Shown here in pieces: positions 36,508-46,730 of a stretch of DNA of 64,000 nucleotides (positions within the stretch are counted from its first letter, which is position 1; each line of letters opens with the position of its first letter). The stretch spans positions 1 through 64,000 of the forward strand of contig JAKCVP010000403.1 of the NCBI GenBank assembly GCA_023512835.1, written 5' to 3'. Source of the stretch: Taxillus chinensis (Eukaryota; Streptophyta; Magnoliopsida; Santalales; Loranthaceae). Made by a program: the position numbers and the translations under genes. The notes under the pieces were generated by a model. That model was not told where the DNA came from. It saw only the letters and a program-made list of their open reading frames with translations, and ran no database searches.

Positions 36508-37878
36508 TTAACTGCTCACCTCGCCGAAGTCGACCATGAGTGGTTTGAACGCCTTGGTAGATCCCTGGGCGCCCGCTTGACTAGGCACGACCACCTCGCC
36601 GTGCGGGCTGTAGAGATACCAGCCCTTCAGAGCTGCCACGGCGGCCCTGAAGCGACCCTCATCCAGACTTGCGCCGGCGCCCTCACCGAGTTTGTCGCGG
36701 CCACTGTAGACACCGACAACAAAGACAGGGTGTCTGCTCAGGCGACCCGTTTCTGACTCCAGTCGTGCGACTGGCGCCTCGAAGCCTTCTCTAGCGCAGA
36801 GCCGGGACAAGTCGCGCGTGGGCTGCTTGAAGGTGAAGAGCGTGGAAAGATTCAGTTGCCGGGACAGGAAGTGGCTTTTGAAGAACTCATATGCTGTAGC
36901 AGAGCCACAATGTGCGTAGATGGCACCCATGACAGCGCGAATGAAGGATGAGCAAGCTTGCTCTAATGAAGCAATAGGCAAACGTTGGCCACTTGGTAGC
37001 TCGACATTCTTGACCTCACCAAAGTCGTCGTCGTGGATATTACGAGATGGCATACCACGTCTCCACTCAGGCTTGTATTCTCCTTTTCTGTTCTTGTAAG
37101 GGCTCGCAGGATCCACGATATCATCTGTGGAAACACCGATAGGGGCTCTCTTGAATTGCAGTAAACCAGGATCGACCTCTCCACCGGGTTCACCCACAAT
37201 TTCAATACCCCATTCCGACGCGATTGCATTCAATGATTTGTCGCCCACGTAAGCAGCTTGTGCAGCATAGAAGACTATCATTGGCAGGCGCGGGTACTTT
37301 GCCAGCAGGTACTCTGCCATGTAGTATGAGAGGATGTCATTGCCCAAAACAGCGAGCGATTGATTATTAAAATGTGGGTTGTCATCAGCAGTCGGATGAA
37401 CGAGTGTTCTCGCTAGGGTTTCGAGAGGAAGTCGTGATGGCAGAGAAAGACGGGCGTGAAGAGCGGAAAGCTTTGCTGATGATCGAGCAGCTTCAGGAGG
37501 CGGCGATGGAAGCTCGTGTAGTTCGTAGACGCGTGTTGGTTGCGACAAAGAATCCTGATCTGTGATTTCGATGCTCTCTAAGCTTGCGTCTGATGTCGGT
37601 TGATCTGATGAAGGTGTAGGTGGTAGAGGTGTGGCCACTTGAGATGACCCTACAGATGCTGTGGGAGCCATGCTCGACTGAAGCGGTTGCAGCTCTGATT
37701 TCCGCGGGCGACCTCGTTTCCGCTTCTGCGTCTGTTCCTCCTCTCTTGATAGCCTCGACGCTGTAAAGGACCGAATTTGGCCATTATAACCGGCATTGAG
37801 CACTTCTGGGACGGTGCAGTGCCGGCAACCCAGGGGACGGATCTGAGTACCCCATCTTCCCAAGCGGAGTAGCCTCAT
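36508..37878 (-). CDS. mrpl3: Mitochondrial large ribosomal subunit protein mL44 (Mrpl3-like)
   Basis: Intronless. From the ATG at 37878 it gives 456 aa; an in-frame ATG at 38022 would add 48 residues. I prefer 37878 because it begins MRLLRLGRWGTQIRPLGCRH, a basic mitochondrial presequence, whereas the upstream extension is Pro/Cys-rich. After a low-complexity linker the RNase III-like fold begins (LETLARTLVHPTADDNPHFN, then LAVLGNDILSYYMAEYLL) and a dsRNA-binding-like region closes the protein (VFVVGVYSGRDKLGEGAGAS, then AVAALKGWYL). The acidic catalytic residues of true RNase III are not evident, as expected for mL44, which is a structural mitoribosome protein. Length and order match ascomycete mL44. 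The gene is divergent from the small gene at 38168, which may also be mitochondrial. Confidence 0.9.
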   Translation of the reverse strand: MRLLRLGRWGTQIRPLGCRHCTVPEVLNAGYNGQIRSFTASRLSREEEQTQKRKRGRPRKSELQPLQSSMAPTASVGSSQVATPLPPTPSSDQPTSDASLESIEITDQDSLSQPTRVYELHELPSPPPEAARSSAKLSALHARLSLPSRLPLETLARTLVHPTADDNPHFNNQSLAVLGNDILSYYMAEYLLAKYPRLPMIVFYAAQAAYVGDKSLNAIASEWGIEIVGEPGGEVDPGLLQFKRAPIGVSTDDIVDPASPYKNRKGEYKPEWRRGMPSRNIHDDDFGEVKNVELPSGQRLPIASLEQACSSFIRAVMGAIYAHCGSATAYEFFKSHFLSRQLNLSTLFTFKQPTRDLSRLCAREGFEAPVARLESETGRLSRHPVFVVGVYSGRDKLGEGAGASLDEGRFRAAVAALKGWYLYSPHGEVVVPSQAGAQGSTKAFKPLMVDFGEVSS

Positions 37879-38167
37879 GAAAACGTGCGCGTCGCAAGGA
37901 ACATTCAGTGTGAAAGGTAATACAGGGAGCCCCGAAATGAAAGAAAGATGATGTGGTGGGCTTGAACAATGGGGTATCAGAAAGTTGCAGAGAGGACCAC
38001 CAGGCACGCGAGTGCGCTTCATAGATTTTTACCAGTGGTCGGCGCCGCTTAGGGTTACGGCTGGTTAGTCGATCCTAGACTCGACCTCCCTCCAATGCTT
38101 GACCTGACCACAGCCTGCGTTAGATACTTCCCACGAATCACCTCAACCTCACTATCAATCATTCAAG
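37879..38167. promoter_or_regulatory. Short divergent promoter, mL44 / small one-TM protein
   Basis: Only 289 bp (145 bp if mL44 starts at 38022) separate two divergently transcribed genes, so they very likely share a bidirectional promoter. Confidence 0.5.
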
Positions 38168-38526
38168 ATGGGCGGCGGCGGCAAGGTCCCGTACGTTGTG
38201 CTCCTCTTTGAGCTCTTTTCGCGACGCTGACATCTTTACAGCTACCCTAAGCACGTTTGGTCTCCAGCCGGTGGTTGGTACACCCAGCCGTCCAACTGGA
38301 AGGCCAACACCCTTGTCATGGGCCTCTTTGTCGCAGGCGTCACCGGCTGTGCGTTTTACTACAGCTCGCAAAACGAGTTCAGAACGAGGTTTCCAGAAAA
38401 GGGCCGCTTCTACCCCAGCCGATAGTACGTCACATCTCATCCCCAACCCTCACCCATGGTAACTGACACACGCGAAGCTGGAGCAAGCAAATCATCGAGC
38501 ACGAGAAGAGTCAACAACAGTCATAA
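38168..38526 (+). CDS. Small single-TM protein, 84 aa, probably mitochondrial inner membrane
   Basis: Three exons: 38168-38190, 38242-38424 and 38478-38526. Both introns (51 and 53 nt) split codons cleanly. The spliced start reads MGGGGKVPYPKHVWSPAGGW, then a tryptophan-rich stretch and one hydrophobic helix at about residues 31-48 (TLVMGLFVAGVTGCAFYY). A conserved-looking tail follows (FPEKGRFYPSRYWSKQI). This short layout resembles small accessory subunits of respiratory complex I in fungi, and the head-to-head neighbour is mL44, a mitochondrial ribosomal gene. I cannot name the subunit with certainty. The exon model is strong because all three pieces join into one uninterrupted, protein-like sequence. 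Confidence 0.8.
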
Positions 38527-38688
38527 GCAAGCTGGGAATATTGGAGTTTGGCGTCACAACTAGGGCAGAAGAGATAGAAGTGGATTCGCATGTCGCATCA
38601 TGAAGTGTAAATTACACCACTGCGCGCCGAGAGGGTGCATAGAAGCCCATTTGTTTCCCAGGCAGTCTGAGAATAAAAGAAGTTGCAT

Positions 38689-39918
38689 CTATTCGCATCC
38701 CTCCGCCAGGGAGTTTGCGCTATGAAGTCTTGAGAGAGCGTCTAACGTAGCCGCAGAATTTGTGACTAGCCTTTGCCTCCTGTCTTCTACTCGATCACCA
38801 TTCCACAGCTCGCCCGGCCCAGGATTCGCTACTGTCGGCATACCCACCTGCTCGATAGCGAAACTTGCAGCGACTGAGCCGTCTACTGCAGCGGCAAAGA
38901 GCGATAGAAGCTCCAACGGCGCACTTTGTGCGGCCGCCGACGTAGAGAACCCACCCAGGTATGCATTACCACCACCTGTCGGATCCACGACTCGAGCTTG
39001 ATCTTTGGCGAAGAAGGCAGGAAGCCAGAAGGAGCCCTTTTGATTCGCAATGAAGCATCCATCCTTTCCAGCCCTGACGACCACTGCACCCTTTCCAGTC
39101 GAGCCGATCCCGCTACTCACCAGCTTGTTGCAACACTCTTCAATGTTTTCGTGTATCACGCTATGATCTTGTGCCGCTGCCACACCAAAGAAGCCACACA
39201 ACTCGCCGTGGTTTGGACTGATGATGTCCACGTGCTTTAAGGCGGACAGCAGATTCTCTTGCTCAGAGACTACACACAGGTCCGGGACTGGCTCCCAGAT
39301 GAAGAGCGGAGGTTGGTCTTGTAGTCCGATACTTCGCCGTCGCTCGAGAATGCCGTTCACCAAGTCTTCACATCGTGTTGGCGAAGAGATCAGATGAAAC
39401 GATCTAGCACTCAGAAGCCGTTCGTCCAATGAATGTTGATCCAACCTCAATTTTGGTGTTGTGTACTTGAACGCTGCGGGAATTGTTAGACATGCAATTG
39501 TAAGCGTGCTGCTAGAATCAATCTCGTGCCTCCCGTCATACGTACTCACCTCGATGTTCATTCTCGCCATACCCATTCCAGCCTCTTGTCGTCAGCCGTT
39601 CTGGAGTCTCGCGAAAGAGACAGCCGGTATCCCAAGCTTCGATGGTCTTGCGCACTGCTGGTGGAAAATCGGACCCACAGTCTACTATCCAGCCAATCTT
39701 CTGGGATGCTGGAGGAGGTCTCAGGATCCGAGCACCCACAGCCGCGTAGGATCCTGCGCCACCAAGGATATCATATTGAGACGGCGTTGGAGGCTTGAAG
39801 TGTATTTCGTCTGTTTGCAGATCAGTGAGTATGCCTCGAGCAACAACCTCGTTGACATACCGATAATGAACATGCCCAGTGTGCAGAAGTCCATCGTGTC
39901 GTGGTCTGTCCCAGCCAT
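38689..39918 (-). CDS. PfkB-family carbohydrate kinase, Mak32-like
   Basis: Three exons on the minus strand: 39861-39918, 39550-39810 and 38689-39473 (introns 50 and 76 nt), 367 aa. The spliced N-terminus reads DFCTLGMFIIDEIHF, then YDILGGAGSYAAVGARIL, the substrate-side glycine motif of ribokinase-fold enzymes as found in Mak32. The C-terminal PfkB signature is VVDPTGGGNAYLGGFSTS. In most PfkB kinases this motif is DTTGAGDxF, with Asp as catalytic base; here Asn replaces that Asp (GGGNAY), as seen in some Mak32-type proteins, so catalytic activity is uncertain. Yeast MAK32 is needed for stability of killer dsRNA; the biochemical role is unknown. An in-frame ATG eight codons downstream is an alternative start. 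Confidence 0.88.
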
Positions 39919-40620
39919 GCCGTAACTTGTAATTCTTCCGTACTAACGGACCCCACTTGGCCTTAGATGCCTCACAGCTAGTAGACAGCTTGAGTCTAGG
40001 AGTTCAAAGTCAAGTGCTGCATTGTGTTGGATGTCCGTTCTGTTGATTGGTGTTTTGGATGGTATCTACGCGGTAAGTCCCACCCCTCTCGCGATCCCCA
40101 GCGTCTCAAAATTTGAGGGATGATAAGAAATGTGAGTATCTTTACCATAGATTGCAATCACAGCTAGGCACGATGCTACAGATCAACACCACAGCAACAA
40201 TGAACGTCGCCTCTAGAGCCAGGATCACTTGGAAGCGTGCCTCATGTCTGGAACGGACGATGTCTCTCAGCCGCGCCTCTTGAGGAGGCCGGTACTTTGC
40301 AACCAGTATCATTTGTACGCTTCCCTCGGACCGAGCCTACCAGGGACATGATCATGCCTGCACTGGGGACATCTAGTCAGTCGAGGCAACGCATTCACTT
40401 AGTGAAGTGGTTCAACAAGGGAGTCCCGAAGCGTACAAGCCTCTTTTGGTTTTGGAGATCCATGCTCACAATGGCAGACATGTCTGGACGCCCAAACTAT
40501 GGCGGTCTCGAGTACGTGCAAACTCGTTGCATATTCATTTCGTAGTTTGTGAATGGAGAAGAAGCATACGGTACCAATCACGCCAAAACACCTTCCGAAT
40601 CCTAGAGCACTTCCAGAACC
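39919..40620. other. Intergenic, 0.7 kb
   Basis: Both neighbours are on the minus strand: promoter side of the PfkB kinase gene and 3' side of the RPEL gene. Short ORFs here show no motif. Confidence 0.5.
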
Positions 40621-41332
40621 TTAAGCAGCCGTGGGCGCCTCACCGGCTTCCAAAATACCCTTGCCAACCAAAGTCTGCGCATCCGGACGATCCGCGAGCT
40701 TACGCTCCAGATTGTCCATGGTCATGTGCTTCTGGAGGTCATGCTGAGCGCTCTGCAGGCTAGGCGCGGCTGTGGACTGCGGAAGGATGTTCTCTACAAA
40801 AGAGGTTCAGAATGGAAAGCCATGGTATGGCGGAGTGAAACATCTTACTCTCAATCAGCACCTCGCGCTCAGGACGATGCTGCAGGGCTTTTTCGAGACT
40901 ATCCTGACGCATGTTCTTTTGCAACTCGTGCTGTGCAGACTGCAGCCCGGGGGCAGCGGAGGAAGCTGGCAAAATGTTACGTCCAACGAGGTCAGACTTC
41001 TCGGGTCGGTGGGCCAAGTTCTTCTTCAACGAGTCTGTGGCTTGCTGGCGAGAGAGCTCTGCTTGCTTTTGCTGTAGGGAGCTGTTGGTGGCATATGTTA
41101 ATGTCTAGAGGTACCTAGGGTGTAGTGGCGTAGGGACCCACGGTGCAGCACTAGTGTCAAGCAGAATGTGACGGTCTCTGAGATCCTGAGGCTCAGGACG
41201 AAGCTTCATCTTCTTCTCCAGACTATCACGACGCTCCTTCTTCTCAGTGGGGGATAGCTGGATGGAGCTATCGTCAACGAGGATGGGATGCTCATTGAGC
41301 CCGTCCAGTGGTACCTGCTCTGCAATCGACAT
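40621..41332 (-). CDS. Four-repeat RPEL protein, 198 aa
   Basis: Three exons on the minus strand: 41142-41332, 40849-41081 and 40621-40793 (introns 60 and 55 nt). The protein is almost entirely four RPEL-type repeats. Cores are RPEPQDL, RPEKSDL, RPEREVL and RPDAQTL at residues 45, 89, 133 and 177, a spacing of exactly 44. Each core is preceded by a (S/N)LxxxL helix and followed by an I-L motif (RHIL, RNIL, KNIL, KGIL). The third repeat is split by intron 2, and splicing restores its EKNIL. In animals RPEL motifs bind monomeric actin (MRTF, Phactr families). No other domain is present. Actin binding here is inferred from motif only. The regular spacing across two introns strongly supports the gene model. 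Confidence 0.87.
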
Positions 41333-41868
41333 GGCTACGTCTTCCTGGCGGTGTAACGAGGAGTTGAGATAACGGAGGAGTGGATGAATACAGATCTCGA
41401 GTCTTTCTGCAGGATACTAAGCTCAGCCCAGGTGATAAATAGCCAAGTGGGTGAGGCTCACGGGACGAAGGGCGCGTCACCAGGGTAGCCACTGCCGCCC
41501 GCTGACTCGAGGTCCCCGCATTGTCTGTGCGTTGGCGCGTGTCTTGCCGTTGCTAGGGCACTTGACAACCAAGGCCAGACCTCACTGGCCCCAACTCTCT
41601 CTCATCGCAGTCATCTCGATGCCAAAGCTTGGCTGGTCTGATGGGATCGTGGTGACTGTTTTCCATGGTGATTACCGTAGTATCTACAACAGTGCGGAGC
41701 GCATGAATCGCCCATGCGCGCCCTATACTCTATACCTATCTACAGGGTTCTGGTAAACATCCCATGCGGTCCTGACGCCTTGATACCTTAACCACGTAAT
41801 GCGATATCCAATGCTGCGCTCTCATAATGCGTAAATCATCCCTAGCGCCTTTCAATGTAGACCCATAA
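41333..41868. other. Intergenic, 0.54 kb
   Basis: Promoter side of the RPEL gene and 3' side of the histidine kinase. Nothing else recognised. Confidence 0.5.
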
Positions 41869-44800
41869 TCAAGCCCCTTGCGCATCAAAATGGGCCATAT
41901 TCGCCTCAGTCATAGCGTGTGAGCCTTTGCGCGCAATATTGGATGCTGGCACAGCCTCTGTGCCAGCCATATGATCCTCAAACGCCGATGATAAAAACTT
42001 TTTATCTCTTAAGAGAATTGCAGCCTCCTTCTGTCCTCCGGCTTGTCCAAGATTGACTGCTGGTGGCAATCTGCTGTCCTCATCGAGCATGTCGGTATCT
42101 GCCAGATCCGTCGACATGTGCGATATCACCATGGTCAAGGGGCTCAAAGCCTCATCTCGGTGCGAAGCCGACGACGACATCGAGTCTGCCGGATCCAGTG
42201 AAGCATCAAGGGAAGAAGACGAGCTGGCTAGCTCGGCTTTACGCCGATTACTCTCAATGCCCCATTTGACAAGCATGCTTTCCAGGATCTTGGCTTTGAC
42301 GGGCTTTGCCAAATAGTCATCCATACCTGCTCGCTCACATTTCGCCTTGTCGCCACGGATCGCTGAAGCAGTCATGGCGATGATGGGAGTGTTTCGGATT
42401 GCCGTACTGAACTGTCGACTTCGAATAGCACGGGTTGCCTCGTATCCGTCCATGGTAGGCATCTGACAATCCATCAAGATGATATCTGGCGGATCATGCT
42501 GATTGGCTATCAGGTAGTCTACAGCCTCCCTGCCATTCCAGACTGCTTTGACCGGAAAGTTGAACTTTTCTACTGTCTTGAGGGCGATCTTTTGATTGAC
42601 CGGGTTATCCTCCACGACTAGAACTCTTATTGCCTTGCGTTCGGCAGGGGATAGCGTGGTTGAGTCCTGCAGCGTGTTCTGGCGAGAAGGGCCAGTAGGC
42701 TCGGTGACACTGACATTCGGTGGCGGTGAAGTTGGTAGCGACTTGTTTGCGTGTACCTTCATTGAGCACGGCAGGGAGTCTTGCGACGCGCTCATCGAGG
42801 TGGAGACACTTCCCCGAGCCAGTGCTGCGTTGGCATCGTCGTGATGCATGATTGGTAAGCCATCAGCCTTCTTGAACGAGAGCCAAAATTCAGCTGTAGT
42901 ACCTAAACGATAGTCAGTGCATGCTGATCGGAGCATGGAAGCTGCAGTGAGCACCCACCCATACCAGGAGCAGAGTTAATCTGGATCCTGCCATTCATCA
43001 ACTCCACTAGATTCTTGGATATTGCCAAACCCAGTCCTGTGCCGCCATATCTTCGGGCGGTTGATGAGTCCGCTTGACAAAAGGGTTGGAACAATTTAGA
43101 TAGAACTGTGTCTTCCATACCAATGCCCGTATCCTGGACCATGAAATGAATTGTGACGTGATCTGACTCTTCGTCGTCCACACTGACTGCAAGCTTCACT
43201 GAGCCTTCGGAAGTGAATTTGATGCTGTTTGTAAGAAGGTTTGTAATGATCTGACGGAGCCTTCCAGGATCGCCAATCAGCCTTAGATCCTTTGTGATCT
43301 TCGGTCCGATCTCAGTATAATAAGCAAGATTCTTCCGTACAGCGGTGAATGACAGCATCCTACCTATATCGCGGATAACACTGTGCAAAGAGAACTGGAC
43401 TTCTTCAATATCCAGTTTACCCGACTCGACCTTAGAAAAGTCAAGGATATCATTGATGACGGTCAAGAGAGCATTGGCGGAGCGTTGAATGTTGTCCGCA
43501 TAGTCTTTCTGACTTCGATCCAGATCCGAGTCCAAAAGTAGCTCAGATAGGCCAATAACACCAGCGATTGGCGTCCTGATTTCGTGTGACATGGTAGCCA
43601 GAAAGTTACTCTTCATCCTACTAGCTTCTTTAGCAGCAATGGTCCTTGCGACCAAGCGAGCGTTTTCCTTCTCTGTCTGGTGGAGCGCGGCTTCTCGAGC
43701 TTTCAGCTCAGTGACATCGATTAAGACGCCTGTGCAACCATCCAGTGTGGTCGAGCCATCATTGTCGGTCTTTAGCAACGGCAGATAGCGACTACGAAAG
43801 CTACGACCCTCATTTGTGGTGTATTCGCAATGCTCCTCGGTAGATTTGCCTTGCAAGATCCTGTTGATTGGCTCAAAGAAGGTGTCCAAGGGTTTCCCCT
43901 GGGCGCTATGGCTCGAAGCAATCAGCTCAAAAATGTCCTGCCCCATTACTTCGTCGACGGAAAAGACACGCCCGGCAGCATTTTGCCAAGTAAGGGAGCC
44001 TTCGAATAAAGTGATAGTCCTGTCCAGGTCGATGGCCCAAAGGGTAACGCAGGCAGTCTCGATGACCTTCCGCAGCTGTTCTCTGGTCTGTATGGCTTTG
44101 TTCCTTTCCATTACGGATTCGTGAATATCAGTACAAGTCCCGAACCAACGGCTAACGATGCCGTTGTCATCTCGCAAAGGGACAGCGCGCACGAGCATCC
44201 AACGATATTCACCATCCTTCCTCCTGCATCGTCGTTCTACGGTGAAGTCTTCCCCAGTCTTGATCGCGTGCGTCCAGGCGCTGGTGAGACCAGCTCGATC
44301 CTCAGGGTACCAAAGCATAGTCACGTTGACGTTGTGGTTGGCTGATTGTTCAAAAGTCAGTCCCGTGTATTCAAACCACCTGTCCGAGAACCAGTCGCCT
44401 TGTCCTTCTGCATTGGTCGTGAAAACCATTTGTGGGATTTTTTGGCAGATGAGCTCCAGTTGCGCCTGGCCTAATCGCTTCTGCTCCTGAATCAAATCGT
44501 AGTAGGTTGTGACATCCTTGAAAACAACGTATGCGCCCAAAAACTCTCCAGTGGCTTCGTCGTGGATTGTTTCGCCATGTAGGTCAAAGACACGAGGCGT
44601 CCCATTAGCAATTTTGATCCCCACAGGCTGTGTGACTTGACGCTGCGTTGCAAGGATCTTCAGGATAGGATACTCATCAATCTCTAAAGGCCGCGAAAAA
44701 TCAGGGACGTAGCATCTGAAGCGCGATAAGAATTCGCGCTGATCACAGTTGACGTCTGCATCTGGTCCCATGGCCAGTCGCAGCAGCGCTCGATTAGGCA

Positions 44801-45725
44801 CGCCCACGCTCTGATCCTTCCAGACTGCGTGACATGGAAGGTTCATTGAATTCAGGAGCGCGTCTTTGAGGCGACTGATCTTCTGAAGGTCCGAGACAGC
44901 GTTGGTCGATTGGGCAGAAAGCGGAGGGCCAAGGGGAGGAAATAGGGGTGTCTGCGGTGTCACTGATGAAACGGTTGAGGCGGTGTCAGAGCTGGATGTG
45001 GACGATTTCTTGAAGCGTTGCGAGCTTTGCATGACTGAACGAGTAGAGGGTGAGTGTTGCGCCTTTTTAGTGGGTGTGGTCGCCAGGGTCCGCGGAGTAG
45101 TGCTCGTGAATGTAAGCGTAAAGTGCCTGGCTCCATCGACGGCATGCCATGCAGACACGATCATATTGGCTGTGAAATAAGTCTGCATCCTTTCATTTGA
45201 TTTTTGAGCCGGGCGTCGAGGAGTTATGGCAACCTCAACGGCGAGATCGTGAACGACGGTCTTGTTAAGATTGGACATTGTCAGGGGTTTGGTTCTCGTA
45301 GGGGTGGTCTCTCCAGAGGTATCGGGTAAGGGTACGTCCCTGCCAATGGAGTCGAGGAAGTTGTTGAGATCCAGCCATACTGGCATTCCACTTTCGACGA
45401 CATCAACGCCGATGTCAGCAAGTGACTTGCCTAGGAGCAAGTCGTGGTCATCGGGAGAGTCGACTGGGATTTCCAAGAGCCGGGACATGGCATCGTTGGC
45501 GAGGATGATTGTCTTGAAGGGCGACAGAACTAATATCGGCATGGGCAGATACTGCAGGGCCGCAAGAGCCGTGTCTGGGAGGGTTGGGGCCAGCGGATGG
45601 TGAGCATCCGGGTAGGATAGTCCGTCATGGTCTTCGTCCATGGCAACATCGTCGAGGTCCGTCAGAAGATGGGGCGGTTGAGAATGGTGAGGTGGAGAGC
45701 CAGCGGAGTAGCTCTCGAAAGCCAT
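41869..45725 (-). CDS. PAS-domain hybrid histidine kinase
   Basis: Two exons on the minus strand, 42959-45725 and 41869-42902 (56-nt intron), 1266 aa. Order: a PAS-like region near residues 55-110, a second sensor region near 290-410, a clear PAS/PAC domain at about 425-535 (QMVFTTNAEGQGDWFSDRW), a further PAS at about 555-680, then HisKA with the phosphorylated His in SHEIRTP (about residue 715), HATPase_c (NLLTNSIKF, DTGIGM, GGTGLGLAI), and a receiver domain with phospho-acceptor Asp in IILMDCQMPTMDG. The intron restores the end of the ATPase domain (GMGTTAEFWLSF). No membrane segment is seen, so it is likely cytosolic. It would feed a phosphorelay through an HPt protein, usual in fungal stress signalling. 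The stimulus and fungal kinase group were not determined. Confidence 0.92.
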
Positions 45726-46730
45726 GAGGGCGATGGGTGTATTTCAGTGCGCAGTGTTGTTATTGTTGTTGGTGGTCTCATCGATGCCGGCCAGGAGTAG
45801 TTAGCGCGCATCGAATGCGTCAGTGAGGTCGGCGCTATAGCATGACCAGCTCCTTTGTCGTGGGCTTTGTGCGGGTGGTGCTGGGCCTGCAAGAGCGCGA
45901 AGTGATGGCACTTGAGAGGCAGGGTCTGAGCAGGAGTAACAGAGGGAAAGTCATGTGTAAGCGAGCAAAATGTCGGGAGGCGTCGAATGGGCGCCAGCGC
46001 TGTCCGAGCGTTCCAGAAGGGAGATCGAGGCCCGCGACTGCAAACACTAGCTCAGCAGTGCAGCATCGAGCCGATGATGTTGTTGCCCCCGGAGGCTCAA
46101 TCTCGTCAATCGATCGCAGGCATTGTCAGATGAGTGTTGGTGGCCCCAATCTGCAGGCGTGTCTCCCAGTCGTCTGGCTAGGTACCTCGCTGCGGACTCA
46201 TCTTACATCTGGACGGGGCGGAGAGGCAGAGGAGAGCATCTCTGACAACCCATGGCCGCTGACGATGGGGGCGTGCCGTCTCGAACCTAAACTGCTCCAA
46301 GGCGCCCTCCGCTGCACCAGAATTTCTGCTGCCACCCTTGCCGTTCTCGTCACTCTACTGAAGGTATGCCACCAGCCGCCAGTGATCGGCTAAGAATCTG
46401 CACAGACTTGGGACGCCCGAGGGGACATGACGTCCCCTGATTCTTATCGGAGCTCGATCGTGCCGATGCACCAGAGCCGCATCGAAGCCAAGCAAATGGC
46501 GTTGCTGTTGCCGAAGCGGCTCCTCGAGGCTTCTATACTCTCTATACTGCACGCCCTCGCCTATGTGTACAACCTCTCCAAAGCTTTCAATCCAAAAGAG
46601 TTACCAAGCATCGCCGAGCCTTGTTCGTGTATCGAATCGCAGTCGGCTGCACTGTCTCGAGTCTGTTAACGAACACCGACCACTTTCCAACGCCCAATCC
46701 CGGACGCCAACCTGAAATGAGCAATTCTCA
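45726..46730. other. Intergenic, 1.0 kb
   Basis: Both neighbours are on the minus strand: promoter side of the histidine kinase and 3' side of the helicase. A 183-codon ORF on + (45842-46393) has no recognisable motif and was not accepted. Confidence 0.5.

Noticed and set aside
38689..39576. Single-exon 295-aa version of the PfkB kinase
   Set aside because: It begins inside an intron; two upstream exons supply the conserved N-terminal GGAGSYAAVGAR motif.
45842..46393. 183-codon plus-strand ORF upstream of the histidine kinase
   Set aside because: No motif, no homology recognised, and it covers the kinase promoter; likely chance in GC-rich DNA.
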